From contig SHMQ01000002.1 in assembly GCA_008534395.1 (NCBI GenBank), forward strand, positions 65,557 through 129,556: a DNA stretch of 64,000 nucleotides. The letters are read 5' to 3'. This document shows, piece after piece, positions 15,989 through 24,339 of the stretch. Under the pieces are notes generated by a model that was not told where the DNA came from, did no database searches, and was given only the letters and a program-made list of their open reading frames with translations. The DNA is from Candidatus Acidulodesulfobacterium acidiphilum (lineage in GTDB: Bacteria; SZUA-79; Acidulodesulfobacterales; Acidulodesulfobacteraceae). Within the stretch, counting starts at the first letter, position 1. Each line of letters starts with the position of its first letter. A program made the position numbers and the translations under genes.

Positions 15989-16350
15989 GGTTCGGGACAT
16001 AAGGGAGAAAACGGGCGCAAAATCACAATTAAAAACGCCCCAGAGGACAGCCCCATACAAAAAATTATTTTGCGTCCGTTTTCGGAATAGGTTTGTCCCG
16101 AACCGTCGCCGTCCGCAAAAAAATTTCAAGGAGAATTCGATAGGTTTGGTCACAGGACGGACGTTATGGGATAACTTATCCAAGTTAAAAAACTATCCGC
16201 CGAAGCCTGTGAGCAAACCTGTCGCAATTCTCCGTCAGGCGGTTTAGGAAAATTCGATAACAGTTTTATCGTTGTCGAATTTTCCGTTAAAAACCGACTG
16301 TAAAATTTTTGCCTAAGGGACGGGCGCAAGGAGCGAGCGACGCAGCGCCC
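15989..16350. ncRNA. Ornate structured RNA, copy B
   Basis: Same plan as copy A (12833-13160). 15989-15998 pairs with 16095-16104 (GGTTCGGGAC). 16008-16023 pairs with 16067-16082 (AAAACGGGCGCAAAAT). AAAAATTT pairs with the AAATTTTT region. The variable module is now GGTTTGGTCACAGG/CCTGTGAGCAAACC. The GGAAAATT..AATTTTCC hairpin and a final GGGCGC/GCGCCC hairpin (16322-16350) follow. Unpaired blocks conserved between copies include AAGGGAGAAA, TTAAAAACGC, GAGGACA or AAGGACA, and TTCGGAA. Paired changes between copies are direct evidence that the fold is selected. Confidence 0.75.
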
Positions 16351-16455
16351 CACTAAATCGATTTAAGAACGTTAATCTTAAAAGCCTGTCCAAAGAAAAA
16401 GCTGGATTAACTTAAATTAAGTCCGAAAAATGCGCTCAGGTTAAGTTACCGATAC

Positions 16456-16539
16456 TCTGCTATACGGCACGATATAAAAAAGAATCGGGCGCCCGTTGCG
16501 AAGCAATGGGCTAAAACTATAAAGATGCCGTATAGCAGA
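16456..16539. ncRNA. Stem-loop with 14-bp perfect stem
   Basis: TCTGCTATACGGCA at 16456-16469 pairs with 16526-16539. The interior has a CCCGTTGC/GCAATGGG hairpin. Probably continues the copy B RNA. Confidence 0.6.
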
Positions 16540-16633
16540 TAAGATAATATAAATACGTATAGCCGGATAAGCATACGGTATGCGTATAGATAGATAAACA
16601 GTCAGGTATTAGCAGTGAAGCACGTGCAGGGTT

Positions 16634-16736
16634 CAAGAAAGACAGGCGGGGTATTCCACTAAAGCATTATAAAGACGAAAAGACTTTTAAAATAAAAAAA
16701 GCTCAAACGAAGACGTCCACCCCGCCGTCTTTCTTG
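16634..16736. ncRNA. Stem-loop closing about 65 nt
   Basis: CAAGAAAGACAGGCGGGGT (16634-16652) pairs with ACCCCGCCGTCTTTCTTG (16719-16736) with one bulged A. The loop is A-rich. Same non-coding field. Confidence 0.6.
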
Positions 16737-16739
16737 TGT

Positions 16740-17136
16740 AAGAAAAATAAGCGGCGCAAGCCGTTACAATTTTGAAACGAAAAGGCGGTTAAGAATAAAA
16801 GTTAAAAGAAACTATCAAAGCGGGAATCGGAACGACGAAGATGTTCCGAGAGAGCCCCAAGGCGAACGAGGAACGAAGGGAAAGGAAAAAAATGGAAAGG
16901 AAAAGAAGGGAAAGGAAAAAGGGAAATAAAGGAAAAAGGAAACGAAAAAAAATTATCCGTTTATTCGGAGACGAAAAAGGAAAATTATTTATACCGTTCA
17001 CTACGAATTAGATTTCAAAAACACAACATCGTTGTTTGGTTCGCAAGTGGAAACGAAAGCAAAAAAACGATGTAAGAAATTCTTCTACGAAAAGCTGAAT
17101 AGGAGTGTAAGGCTTTCGCTGTGGAGTGGAACGGCA
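16740..17136. other. Polypurine tract and unstructured non-coding DNA
   Basis: From about 16866 to 16950 the plus strand is almost pure A/G (repeats of GGAAAGG, AAGGGAAAGG). Apparent minus-strand frames here are Phe/Ser/Leu-rich consequences of that bias, with no ribosome site. The palindrome CAACATCGTTG recurs near 17024. Confidence 0.55.
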
Positions 17137-17295
17137 GGATTGCCTTGTTGATAAAAAAATAAAAGTGCTAAATTGAATTACGTAAAAAAAGACGATAAAA
17201 TTCAAAAACAAAAAGGCAATCCGAAGTGAAACGGAACAGCATCAGTTTTTATTTTGCCCAAGACGAAGTCTTGCTTTAATGGCAAAATAAAAACT
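17137..17295. ncRNA. Two adjacent long stems
   Basis: GGATTGCCTT (17137-17146) pairs with 17213-17222. AGTTTTTATTTTGCC (17244-17258) pairs perfectly with 17281-17295 around an inner AAGAC/GTCTT hairpin. Confidence 0.6.
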
Positions 17296-17305
17296 CTCAA
17301 CTACT

Positions 17306-17500
17306 CCCCCTTGCGAATAGCGAGGGGGTGAGGGGGGTGTCTCACGTGTGGCTTCAGTGCGAGATATTGACTTTCCACTGTTGCAACTATAAAAACGATA
17401 AAAATAAAATAAGATAAATGCAAAAAATAAAAACGAAAGTCAATATCCGCACGGTGTAGCATTCGCGGCGATTTCTTTCAACTTAAATCGCCGCGAATGC
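17306..17500. ncRNA. Further stems of the RNA field
   Basis: CCCCCT/AGGGGG hairpin (17306-17328). ATATTGACTTTC (17364-17375) with 17435-17446. A 16-bp perfect GCATTCGCGGCGATTT hairpin (17459-17474 with 17485-17500, 10-nt loop). Confidence 0.65.
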
Positions 17501-17507
17501 GTGCAAA

Positions 17508-17618
17508 GAGGTTCGTAGCCGTATCGGCTTTTAAAATAAAACACGCTTTTTTGTTTTATTTTAAAAGCCGAAGGTTTCACCGCTTCACTTTAAGGTGAAA
17601 CCGGTAGGCACGAACCTC
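17508..17618. ncRNA. Three-way junction RNA
   Basis: Closing stem GAGGTTCGT (17508-17516) with ACGAACCTC (17610-17618). Inside it are a 19-bp perfect hairpin (17525-17543 with 17552-17570, CGGCTTTTAAAATAAAACA) and an 8-bp hairpin GTTTCACC/GGTGAAAC (17574-17601). A compact, complete junction fold. Confidence 0.7.
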
Positions 17619-17619
17619 G

Positions 17620-17774
17620 TATATTTTTTTTTATTTTTTATGTTTTTGCTGCGGCTCTCTTAGATGGTTTTACTCAACTTGAGTAAAAAATATTGCAGAA
17701 CACAACAAACTACAACTTAAATCTTCTGCAATATTTTTTATGAGCCGCAGCGATAAAAAATAAAAAAAAATATA
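17620..17774. ncRNA. Nested long hairpin
   Basis: Outer 22-bp A/T stem 17620-17641 with 17753-17774. Then GCTGCGGCTC (17648-17657) with 17742-17751. Then an internal TTTACTCAA/TTGAGTAAA hairpin (17669-17687) and AAATATTGCAGA (17688-17699) with 17725-17736. All are perfect or nearly so. Confidence 0.7.
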
Positions 17775-18300
17775 CAACACACTATACAACTTTGTCGGTG
17801 TTTTTCAAATTCAAAATTACTTAATAAAATTGAATACTTAACTATGGCAAATTACCGTATATATTTGAGTGGGGGGTAACTACGGGGGGTAGGTGCATTT
17901 TTTTATGTTTTTTTATGGTTAAAAATCGACCGTATTTTGCATTTAAAGGCGACGATTTTATCTCTGAATAATTTCTTATTAGATAAAAAAATACGACCTT
18001 AAAAACAGTTTTAAGAGCGTTATTTTTTTCATAAAAATGAATTGAAATTTTGTCATTTTAAAAACAAAGATTTGCAATTTTAAACTTAAAAATTAAAAAA
18101 AATTTAACGATAATCATTCTGCTTTTTTATAAAAAAAAATAAAAAACAATCTAAAATTTAAGTTAATTCCGTCAAAAAGTTTTTAACTTTTAGATGATTT
18201 TTGAATTAAAAAACGGCTTTCAAATTTTAATTTTAAGGCTTGTTTTTTTCGTTCAGGACGTTTACTATCAGGTTAAAAATAGGCGGGATTAAAATCGATT
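17775..18300. other. AT-rich non-coding DNA
   Basis: No credible frame or strong inverted repeat. Two G-runs (GGGGGGTAAC, GGGGGGTAGG) near 17870-17890 and long A/T tracts. The promoter of the RNA field, if read leftwards, could lie here. Confidence 0.4.
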
Positions 18301-18313
18301 TTACGCAAAAAAA

Positions 18314-18340
18314 ACGCCGGATAAAATTAATTTCCGGCGT
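18314..18340 (-). terminator. Rho-independent terminator of the transfer operon
   Basis: On the minus strand ACGCCGGA..TCCGGCGT is followed by eight T, 20 bases after the stop of the Replic_Relax gene. It ends the par/coupling-protein/relaxase transcript. Confidence 0.8.
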
Positions 18341-18360
18341 GAAAAATGATAAAAACAACC

Positions 18361-19191
18361 TTAATTCAGTCCAGTCCATAGTTTCAAAAAAGTTTCGGGA
18401 TTAGAAAAAAAATCGTCTAAAACTACGACTAAATTTTTATCTGCCGCATCCGAAAAAATCATTTTTTTGTCTAAAACCGAATCGTATTTAAACGACTCGC
18501 CGGCGTAATTCATAAATATTTTTATTAATCTTTCTTTATCTTTTTGACTTGGCACAAGCCATACCGTCTTATCGTATTCCTTAAGATATTGCGACCAAAA
18601 AAGACGCTTACCGTAATGCTTGTGGTCTGGTTTTATGTTAAGTTCTATTTCTATTAATAAGTTTAAATTTCGAATAAGAATATCGGGACGGATTTTATAT
18701 TTATTCTTTTTGTCTATGTAAATTCTTTCGTCGTTATAGTCGTCCAAAACCGATTCCGTTTCATAATTTAGGAGTTCGTTTTTGTTACCGTTTTCATCTA
18801 TCCTAAATCTTTCTACTATGGCGGCTACCCTTCGGATGTATAAATTATGTTTAAGATGTTCGCCCTGAACGCCTACTGTTTTTATTTTTTCTTTGCCGAA
18901 TAATTTACAACCTTGAGTATCAAGACTAAATGCCGTCAGTAGTTCAGGTTTTGCATTCCAATCAGGGGAATTTATCGTGATTCTTGTTTTACGAATATAA
19001 TTGTAAGAGATTAGTTTTTTAATTCTGTCCCAAAAAGCTCTGTCACTTTTTTTATTCAATAAAATTTTGGCGGTTACGTCGTCAATATATTTATTGTCTG
19101 CTATAAATCGCAATAAAAGTTTATCGTTATTTTGTAATTCTATTCTTTTTTTGCTTAATGAATCTTTAATTTTTGAAAAATCTATCGTCAT
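18361..19191 (-). CDS. Replication-relaxation (Replic_Relax) family protein
   Basis: 276 residues. N-terminal winged-helix-like part (DKLLLRFIADNKYIDDVTAKI ... WDRIKKLISYNYIRK), then LKHNLYIRRVAAIVERFRI and RPDILIRNLNLLIEIELNIK. These match plasmid and ICE proteins of the Replic_Relax family, thought to act in mobilization or replication initiation. The ribosome site is poor because the IscB element has been inserted between this gene and the upstream coupling-protein genes. An orphaned AAGGAGG site remains on the far side of the insertion. Confidence 0.7.
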   Translation of the reverse strand: MTIDFSKIKDSLSKKRIELQNNDKLLLRFIADNKYIDDVTAKILLNKKSDRAFWDRIKKLISYNYIRKTRITINSPDWNAKPELLTAFSLDTQGCKLFGKEKIKTVGVQGEHLKHNLYIRRVAAIVERFRIDENGNKNELLNYETESVLDDYNDERIYIDKKNKYKIRPDILIRNLNLLIEIELNIKPDHKHYGKRLFWSQYLKEYDKTVWLVPSQKDKERLIKIFMNYAGESFKYDSVLDKKMIFSDAADKNLVVVLDDFFSNPETFLKLWTGLN

Positions 19192-19390
19192 AATTTAGCT
19201 GTTTTTTTATAAAAAAAATAATTAAATATAATCTAAATTTTTACTCCAAAAGTCATTGCTCAGATTGCAGTTTGAAGCGGTGAAAATTTTTCAAAATTTT
19301 GAATATTGACAGGCTTATATTTAACTCCCCCGCCGAGAAGTCCCCGTCTGTTAGGGCGAGGATAACAGGCGGTAATAGTTTCTTTATCTT

Positions 19391-20680
19391 TTACGCCAGT
19401 ATTCTTTCCGTTATCCAATTGTTATTCCTCCTTATATGCTCTATTTTATCTGCGGCAACCTGCTTATAGGATTTGCCGTCCGCTTTTATATAGTCACCGT
19501 TAATATCCTGAACGTAGCAGGCGTTTCCGGTAAATCCCGAAATATATCCCTTTTTACCGCATACCTTAACTTTATCCCATAATGCAAACTTCCTGCCGTT
19601 TACGGTAATTTCTTTGGTATTTTTAGCGTTCCTGACCGAATGGACGTTAGGCTCTTTTCTGCCTTTCCTCGCCGTAGCTTCGTGCAGGGAACGTTTCTTT
19701 TTTCTTGCCTGCTTAATAACAGTTATAAGAATAACGTTATCTTTTACTTCCGTTATGCCTGTAATAGCTATGGCGTCGTTATAATGCTCTTTTTCTAATT
19801 CAAGACTGCGCCTGTTTATAGAAGTAAGATAGCCGTAGGTAAATGCAACCTTATCTCCATAAATAGCCTTAAATTCGTCCATAAGTTTATATCTTACGGC
19901 GTTATACATTGCGGCGGATATAAACTGCTTTGCTTTTTTGAGTTTTGATAAAGCTCCTGTCTTATGTCCTTTTATATGACAGCTTTTATGTAATAACGCA
20001 AGATTATCGGGTTTATTAGTCCCGCCGTCCGCTCTCGGTATTATATGGTGAATATGCCAGCCGTCATTTTCTTTGTAACCTTTATGACAAAGCTGGCATT
20101 TGCCGCTTTCTCTTACGAGTAAAAACTGCTTGGCGTTTTCATAGCCGTATAAAGAGCCCTGCTGATATTCAACGCCGGATATGTCGGGATTAATAAGTTT
20201 TTGCATATCGAATTTATTAATTTCTATTTTTAACGTATAATCGGGATAATAGCTTACGAGTTCGTTAATTTTATTAACTATATGCCTTGCTTTTTGTTCT
20301 ATGCTCGACGGTAACCGTCCTGCTTTTTTATTGCAGCGGTTTAAAAATCTTGCCTTGCGGTAACGGGTATTTCTGTTTCTTCTACTACGTCTCAATACTT
20401 TTCTTGCCGCAAGTAAAGATTTAACGTCGGTTCTTAACCTGATTTCGCCTTTTTCTACTATTTTACCGTTATCCAACGCTACTGCGTATCCGGTAGTATC
20501 GCCGGGGTCAACGCCTACGGTTGCGTGCTGGACAATTTCGGGAGTATCGAACAATAACCGGATAGTAAACGGCTTTTTCGATATTATTACCGCCTTGCCT
20601 TCTTTTAGCATACGCCTTACCTTGCCGTATCTTTTGGTCGGCATAAGCTGTTTTCCGTTCTTGCTAATTACTTTTACCAT
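19391..20680 (-). CDS. iscB: IscB RNA-guided nuclease
   Basis: 429 residues with the full IscB layout. N-terminal PLMP domain (LMPTKRYGKVRRMLKEGKAV). RuvC-I GVDPGDTTGYAV with catalytic Asp. The Arg-rich bridge helix (RKVLRRSRRNRNTRYRKARF). RuvC-II IEINKFD with Glu. HNH CQLCHKGY ... HIHHIIPRADGGTNKPDNL ... CH. RuvC-III HYNDAIAI with His/Asp. A C-terminal beta domain (LWDKVKVCGKKGYISGF) completes it. All catalytic residues are present, so it should be active. IscB is the ancestor-like relative of Cas9 and is guided by omega RNA, which lies just upstream. It probably favours element retention or homing. Confidence 0.93.
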   Translation of the reverse strand: MVKVISKNGKQLMPTKRYGKVRRMLKEGKAVIISKKPFTIRLLFDTPEIVQHATVGVDPGDTTGYAVALDNGKIVEKGEIRLRTDVKSLLAARKVLRRSRRNRNTRYRKARFLNRCNKKAGRLPSSIEQKARHIVNKINELVSYYPDYTLKIEINKFDMQKLINPDISGVEYQQGSLYGYENAKQFLLVRESGKCQLCHKGYKENDGWHIHHIIPRADGGTNKPDNLALLHKSCHIKGHKTGALSKLKKAKQFISAAMYNAVRYKLMDEFKAIYGDKVAFTYGYLTSINRRSLELEKEHYNDAIAITGITEVKDNVILITVIKQARKKKRSLHEATARKGRKEPNVHSVRNAKNTKEITVNGRKFALWDKVKVCGKKGYISGFTGNACYVQDINGDYIKADGKSYKQVAADKIEHIRRNNNWITERILA

Positions 20681-20689
20681 TTCTTACCT

Positions 20690-20952
20690 CTAAAAAGTTA
20701 CTGTAAGTCTTCCTTTTGGAAGTTATTGCCCATCGGCAATGTTATAAGCGCTTTGTTAAATGAGGTTGACTAAGAGTTTCCTCTTTGTTTACAGAGCCTC
20801 GATAGAGCTTGACGCTTGGGCATTACGTCAGGGTATCATCACGCAAATAACGTAGTATCGGTTATGTCTCCGATACTTAGCCTAGACAACCAATTACTCT
20901 TGAACCTTACGGTTCAAACCCCGTCCGAAAGGGCGGGGTGATTGACATTACT
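20690..20952 (-). ncRNA. Omega RNA (HEARO) for IscB
   Basis: About 260 nt of gene-free, highly paired sequence ends 10 bases before the IscB ATG. On the minus strand it starts with CCCCGCCCTTTCGGACGGGG and GAACCGTAAGGTTC hairpins. It continues with a GTATCGG/CCGATAC stem and a multi-stem body, ending near TTACAGTAAC. This is the expected place and look of a HEARO/omega RNA. The guide would be at its 5' end, reading into flanking DNA at about 20945-20965. Confidence 0.8.
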
Positions 20953-20957
20953 CCTCC

Positions 20958-21341
20958 TTATTCACCTAAACGTTTTTTGTCGTCTAAAACGTCGAGCGAA
21001 AACTTGTTTTTTTTATCGCTTTTTATGCAGTAATCTTTTATATTTTTTTCGTCCTCTTTTAAAAAAAATCTAATAAGAAGAATGGCAAGCGTAGATAGAA
21101 AAAGAAATAAAACTATATAGAAATAAATTCCGAGCAGAGCGCTTGAATGTTTAGTCGGAGATACATAAATATAGCCGTAATATCCGTATTTGACAAACGT
21201 AAAAACTTTTGAAAACATATCCCCGAACACAAACGTAAAATAGCGTCCGTAGAACAATTTAAGAAACAAAAAGGGAAGGAAAAAGCATAAAAAAATTATA
21301 AAAATAATCGACAGAGCTTTGACTACGTGGTCTTTATACAT
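20958..21341 (-). CDS. Membrane protein, probable coupling-protein partner
   Basis: 127 residues with three hydrophobic segments (SIIFIIFLCFFLPFLFLKLF, a weaker VFTFVKYGYYGYIYV, and FYIVLFLFLSTLAILLIRFF). Start overlaps the end of the coupling ATPase gene by eight bases. Together they look like a type IV coupling protein whose membrane anchor is a separate polypeptide. It is followed by an AAGGAGG ribosome site with no gene left behind it, because the IscB element begins there. Confidence 0.65.
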   Translation of the reverse strand: MYKDHVVKALSIIFIIFLCFFLPFLFLKLFYGRYFTFVFGDMFSKVFTFVKYGYYGYIYVSPTKHSSALLGIYFYIVLFLFLSTLAILLIRFFLKEDEKNIKDYCIKSDKKNKFSLDVLDDKKRLGE

Positions 21342-22551
21342 TCCTTAGCGCTTCCTCCATATTGATATGTTGAAACTTCATAATACACTTCGTTAAATCC
21401 TGCCTTATCAATATTTTTCCTATAGCGTTTCCCGGTTTCAAAGCCGATATCGCAGACGGCTGGACGAGCCAGTCTTTTACCTGCCCTGACGACACCATTG
21501 TAGTTCCGTGCGTCTCCATCGTGCGGGATTTAACCTCTTCGATTTTATAGCCGAAGAGTCTCGAAATATCTTCGTTCCTTAATCCGTCCTGCGCGAAGAT
21601 AATTTTATTTCTTGCGTTGTTTAGTATGATATCTAAAAGCGTCGGATCAAATCTATCGGCATCGGAAAATGACTGAGTAAGCAAAGCTATTTCGATTCCG
21701 AATCCTCTTATTTCTTTTATAATTTTACTGAAATAAGAAAACATTAAATCCGAAAATTCATCTATGGCAAACGTCATAAGAAAATCTCTCTGACGCGGTT
21801 TTACAAGTCTGATATACTCTATCGTCATTCTTCCGAAAGCGTTTTCAGTTTCGATATTTCTTAGCGAAAACCAGTTGTCGGCTTTAATATCTATATTTTC
21901 CGCATCTTCATAATTTAAATTCTTAGCAAGAGCGAACGGCTGAAGTTTATTTAAAAAATTAGATATCAAAGAGGCGTAATCTGAGTTATTGACTATACCC
22001 GATAAAATTAGTTCTTCAGGCTTCGATAAATAGCTTTTATAAGTATCGTACAGCCTTTTCATCTCGTCCCTAAATAACGATAAAAACAATTTTTCAAAGG
22101 TAATATTTTCGATATAATCTATCGCAAAAGACAGAGCCTGAACCGCAAAATTTTGATAAAACGTTTCTTCCGTAGATATAACTTTAGGATAGAGCGAATT
22201 CTTTAACATTTCGAGTATTTCATCTTTTTTAAGACCTTTAAGCAGATTTATTTTAGATTTCATATCGTAAAAATTAGCTTCCGGCTTATAAATCCTTGCG
22301 ACCATTTTTGCATTTTCATCGCCCTTGCCGTCTATTACCGTGATATTTTTTTTATTAATCCAAAGCGGCAATAAAACGCTTTCGGTTTTTCCGGAGCCGG
22401 TTATACCGAAAGCTATCATATGGGCATCGGGAAAAGGGATTTTTATAACAGGACTGTCATCTTCTTTGGTCATATCCTTGATTAAGGCAAAAACCGGCAA
22501 CGATTTTTTTTGCATATTATCAGACTGCTTTTTGTTATTTAGAATATCCAA
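21334..22551 (-). CDS. Type IV coupling protein ATPase (VirD4/TraG-like), soluble
   Basis: 405 residues. Walker A GITGSGKTE near residue 50, followed by TVIDGKGDENA, Walker B-like FLMTFAIDEFSDLM, and IALLTQSFSDAD (motif with Gln). It lacks the N-terminal transmembrane helices of VirD4. The probable start is TTG at 22551 behind CGGAGG. Coupling proteins hand the relaxase-DNA complex to the secretion channel, which fits the Replic_Relax gene downstream. Confidence 0.8.
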   Translation of the reverse strand: MDILNNKKQSDNMQKKSLPVFALIKDMTKEDDSPVIKIPFPDAHMIAFGITGSGKTESVLLPLWINKKNITVIDGKGDENAKMVARIYKPEANFYDMKSKINLLKGLKKDEILEMLKNSLYPKVISTEETFYQNFAVQALSFAIDYIENITFEKLFLSLFRDEMKRLYDTYKSYLSKPEELILSGIVNNSDYASLISNFLNKLQPFALAKNLNYEDAENIDIKADNWFSLRNIETENAFGRMTIEYIRLVKPRQRDFLMTFAIDEFSDLMFSYFSKIIKEIRGFGIEIALLTQSFSDADRFDPTLLDIILNNARNKIIFAQDGLRNEDISRLFGYKIEEVKSRTMETHGTTMVSSGQVKDWLVQPSAISALKPGNAIGKILIRQDLTKCIMKFQHINMEEALRNV

Positions 22552-22553
22552 AA

Positions 22554-22775
22554 TTATTTTTCCTCCGTTTTTTTAGATTTAGCGGCTTTATTTTTCCCGT
22601 TAAGGTCTTCTATTAATTTCTGTTTTGAACTTTCAATTAAAGTTTTAACTATTTCCGACTGTTCTACTTTGTATTTCTTGGAAACTTCCGTTATTAAATC
22701 GTAAATAGATTTTGAAATTTTAACGTTCTTTAACGAAACGGTTTCTTCTTTTACGAGTCTTTCAAAAATAGACAT
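22554..22775 (-). CDS. Ribbon-helix-helix-like DNA-binding protein
   Basis: 73 residues, AAGGAGG site. TVSLKNVKISKSIYDLITEV (beta strand then helix) and KYKVEQSEIVKTLIESS fit a CopG/MetJ-type ribbon-helix-helix. Between parB and the coupling protein it may act as partition or transfer accessory or autoregulator. Confidence 0.55.
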   Translation of the reverse strand: MSIFERLVKEETVSLKNVKISKSIYDLITEVSKKYKVEQSEIVKTLIESSKQKLIEDLNGKNKAAKSKKTEEK

Positions 22776-22778
22776 AAC

Positions 22779-23585
22779 TTAATCCTCCTTAATTTTAATT
22801 ATTTGTTTTAATATTTTTTCCGTCTTTAATCCCGATGGAATTTTTAAAGTTATACTGGTCATTTTTTTTAAAAATAAAACCGACATTTTAGATGAATGTT
22901 CTTCGTTAAACCGGTTTATTAAATAGGTGATATTATCATTATCCAACGAAGAATTTTTCTTATTTTGAATATCTTTAATATGCAGTTCATCAAAATCTTT
23001 TATTATCTCTTTTTTAACTTTAGCTTCGTCAATTCTCGAAACTTCTATCGCCTTTCTTACGTTTTTTTTGGTTATTTTGCCTTGCAAATCGTTTTCTACG
23101 CTTAAAAGGGAAATCATATCGCTTATATGACTTTTGCTTTTACCGACAAGACTTGCTATATCCCTTATAGTTTTGTTTTTGTCTAAAAGTTTTTTATATG
23201 CCTTTGCAAGCTCTATGGGTTCTAATTCTTTTCTTTGCAGATTTTCTATAATCTGAATTATAAAAATATCTTCTTCCTTTATATCGTTTCTTATATTGGC
23301 TTTGATAGTTTTTAAGCCTAACTGTCTAAACGCCGCAAGCCTTCTTTCGCCGCATATAAGATTATAGTTGCCGCCACCGTCTTCTTTTACTACTATAGGT
23401 TCTAATAATCCGTGGGTCTTAATAGAATTCATAAGTTCGTCAAACTCTCTACCGCCTATATTTTCTCTTGGCTGCGAATATATTATTTTGACTTTTTCAG
23501 TTTCTATTTCGGTTTTATCGGTTTTATTTTCTTCGGCTTTTCCTCCGAGCCAAGACAAGGGATCTTTTAGTTCAAATTTTGCCAT
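22779..23585 (-). CDS. parB: ParB partition protein
   Basis: 268 residues from the ATG at 23585 with GGGAGG upstream; it overlaps the end of parA by 14 bases. ParB N-domain: FDELMNSIKTHGLLEPIVV, LICGERRLAAFRQLG (CTPase box GERR), IIENLQRKELEPIELAKAY. The helix-turn-helix is TIRDIASLVGKSKSHISDM. Centromere binding for stable inheritance, so element 1 has at some time lived as a plasmid-like replicon. Confidence 0.9.
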   Translation of the reverse strand: MAKFELKDPLSWLGGKAEENKTDKTEIETEKVKIIYSQPRENIGGREFDELMNSIKTHGLLEPIVVKEDGGGNYNLICGERRLAAFRQLGLKTIKANIRNDIKEEDIFIIQIIENLQRKELEPIELAKAYKKLLDKNKTIRDIASLVGKSKSHISDMISLLSVENDLQGKITKKNVRKAIEVSRIDEAKVKKEIIKDFDELHIKDIQNKKNSSLDNDNITYLINRFNEEHSSKMSVLFLKKMTSITLKIPSGLKTEKILKQIIKIKED

Positions 23586-24339
23586 ATTTGCCTCCCGTAA
23601 TTTCTTTGGCAAGGTCGATGTAGTCCGCCGCGCATTTAGAATTATTTTTGTAAGTATAAACCGTTTTACACATTGCTTGAGCTTCTTTTAATTTAGTATC
23701 CGTTCTAATAACCGTTTTAAACATTTTATCTCCAAGCTGAGGTTTTAAAACAGATTCATAAATTTGTTTAGATACGGAAAGTCTTTTATTATAGCCCACG
23801 GCTAAGTATCCCATTATTTCGAGATTATTATTGATTTTTGATTTCACTCTGTCAAAAGTATTCAAAAAATCCGAAAGGCCGTCCACGGCAAACTTTTCAA
23901 GAAGTATAGGCACTATTATCCGGTCTGAAGCGGCAAGGGCGTTAAGTGATATTAAACCTAAAGAAGGCGGGCAGTCGATTAAAATATAATCGTATTTGTC
24001 TTTTACGTCCTTAAGAGCGTCCTTTAAAATATATTCCCTGCCTATTTTCATAAAAATTTCAAGCTCTACGCCCGATAAAGAAATATTCGAAGGCACTAAA
24101 TCAATGCCGTCAACGTTGATTACGACATCTTTTAATAACGCCTTTTCCATTAAAACCGCTGATATTGATTTTTCAGGTTCTACTCTTTCGGTTAAATGAA
24201 GCGTAGCGTTTGCCTGAGGATCTAAATCTACGAGCAGAACTTTTTTTGAAGCAAGAGGCAAAGTTAAAGATTTTGAAAGATTAACGGCCGTCGTAGTTTT
24301 ACCGACGCCGCCTTTCTGATTTACGATAGAAATAATCAT
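23572..24339 (-). CDS. parA: ParA partition ATPase
   Basis: 255 residues from the ATG at 24339 (GGGGGA upstream). Deviant Walker A KGGVGKTT, LLVDLDPQANAT, and DYILIDCPPSLGLIS. Lacks an N-terminal DNA-binding extension, so it is a short (type Ib/chromosomal-like) ParA. Works with ParB. Confidence 0.92.
   Translation of the reverse strand: MIISIVNQKGGVGKTTTAVNLSKSLTLPLASKKVLLVDLDPQANATLHLTERVEPEKSISAVLMEKALLKDVVINVDGIDLVPSNISLSGVELEIFMKIGREYILKDALKDVKDKYDYILIDCPPSLGLISLNALAASDRIIVPILLEKFAVDGLSDFLNTFDRVKSKINNNLEIMGYLAVGYNKRLSVSKQIYESVLKPQLGDKMFKTVIRTDTKLKEAQAMCKTVYTYKNNSKCAADYIDLAKEITGGKYGKI

Larger units (their letters stand above)
19320..20957 (-). mobile_element. IscB-encoding IS200/IS605-group (ISC) element, no transposase
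   Basis: Comprises the IscB gene, its omega RNA and, at the left end, a GC-rich hairpin region (19325-19365). No Y1 TnpA transposase gene is present, so it would need one in trans. It lies between genes 20958-21341 and 18361-19191 and separates the latter from its ribosome site. Exact ends are inferred, not proven. Confidence 0.65.

Noticed and set aside
15962-17211. Several frames of 60-90 codons on both strands
   Set aside because: They lie inside the paired arms or the polypurine tract, lack ribosome sites and have composition set by the repeats; the RNA folds explain the region better.
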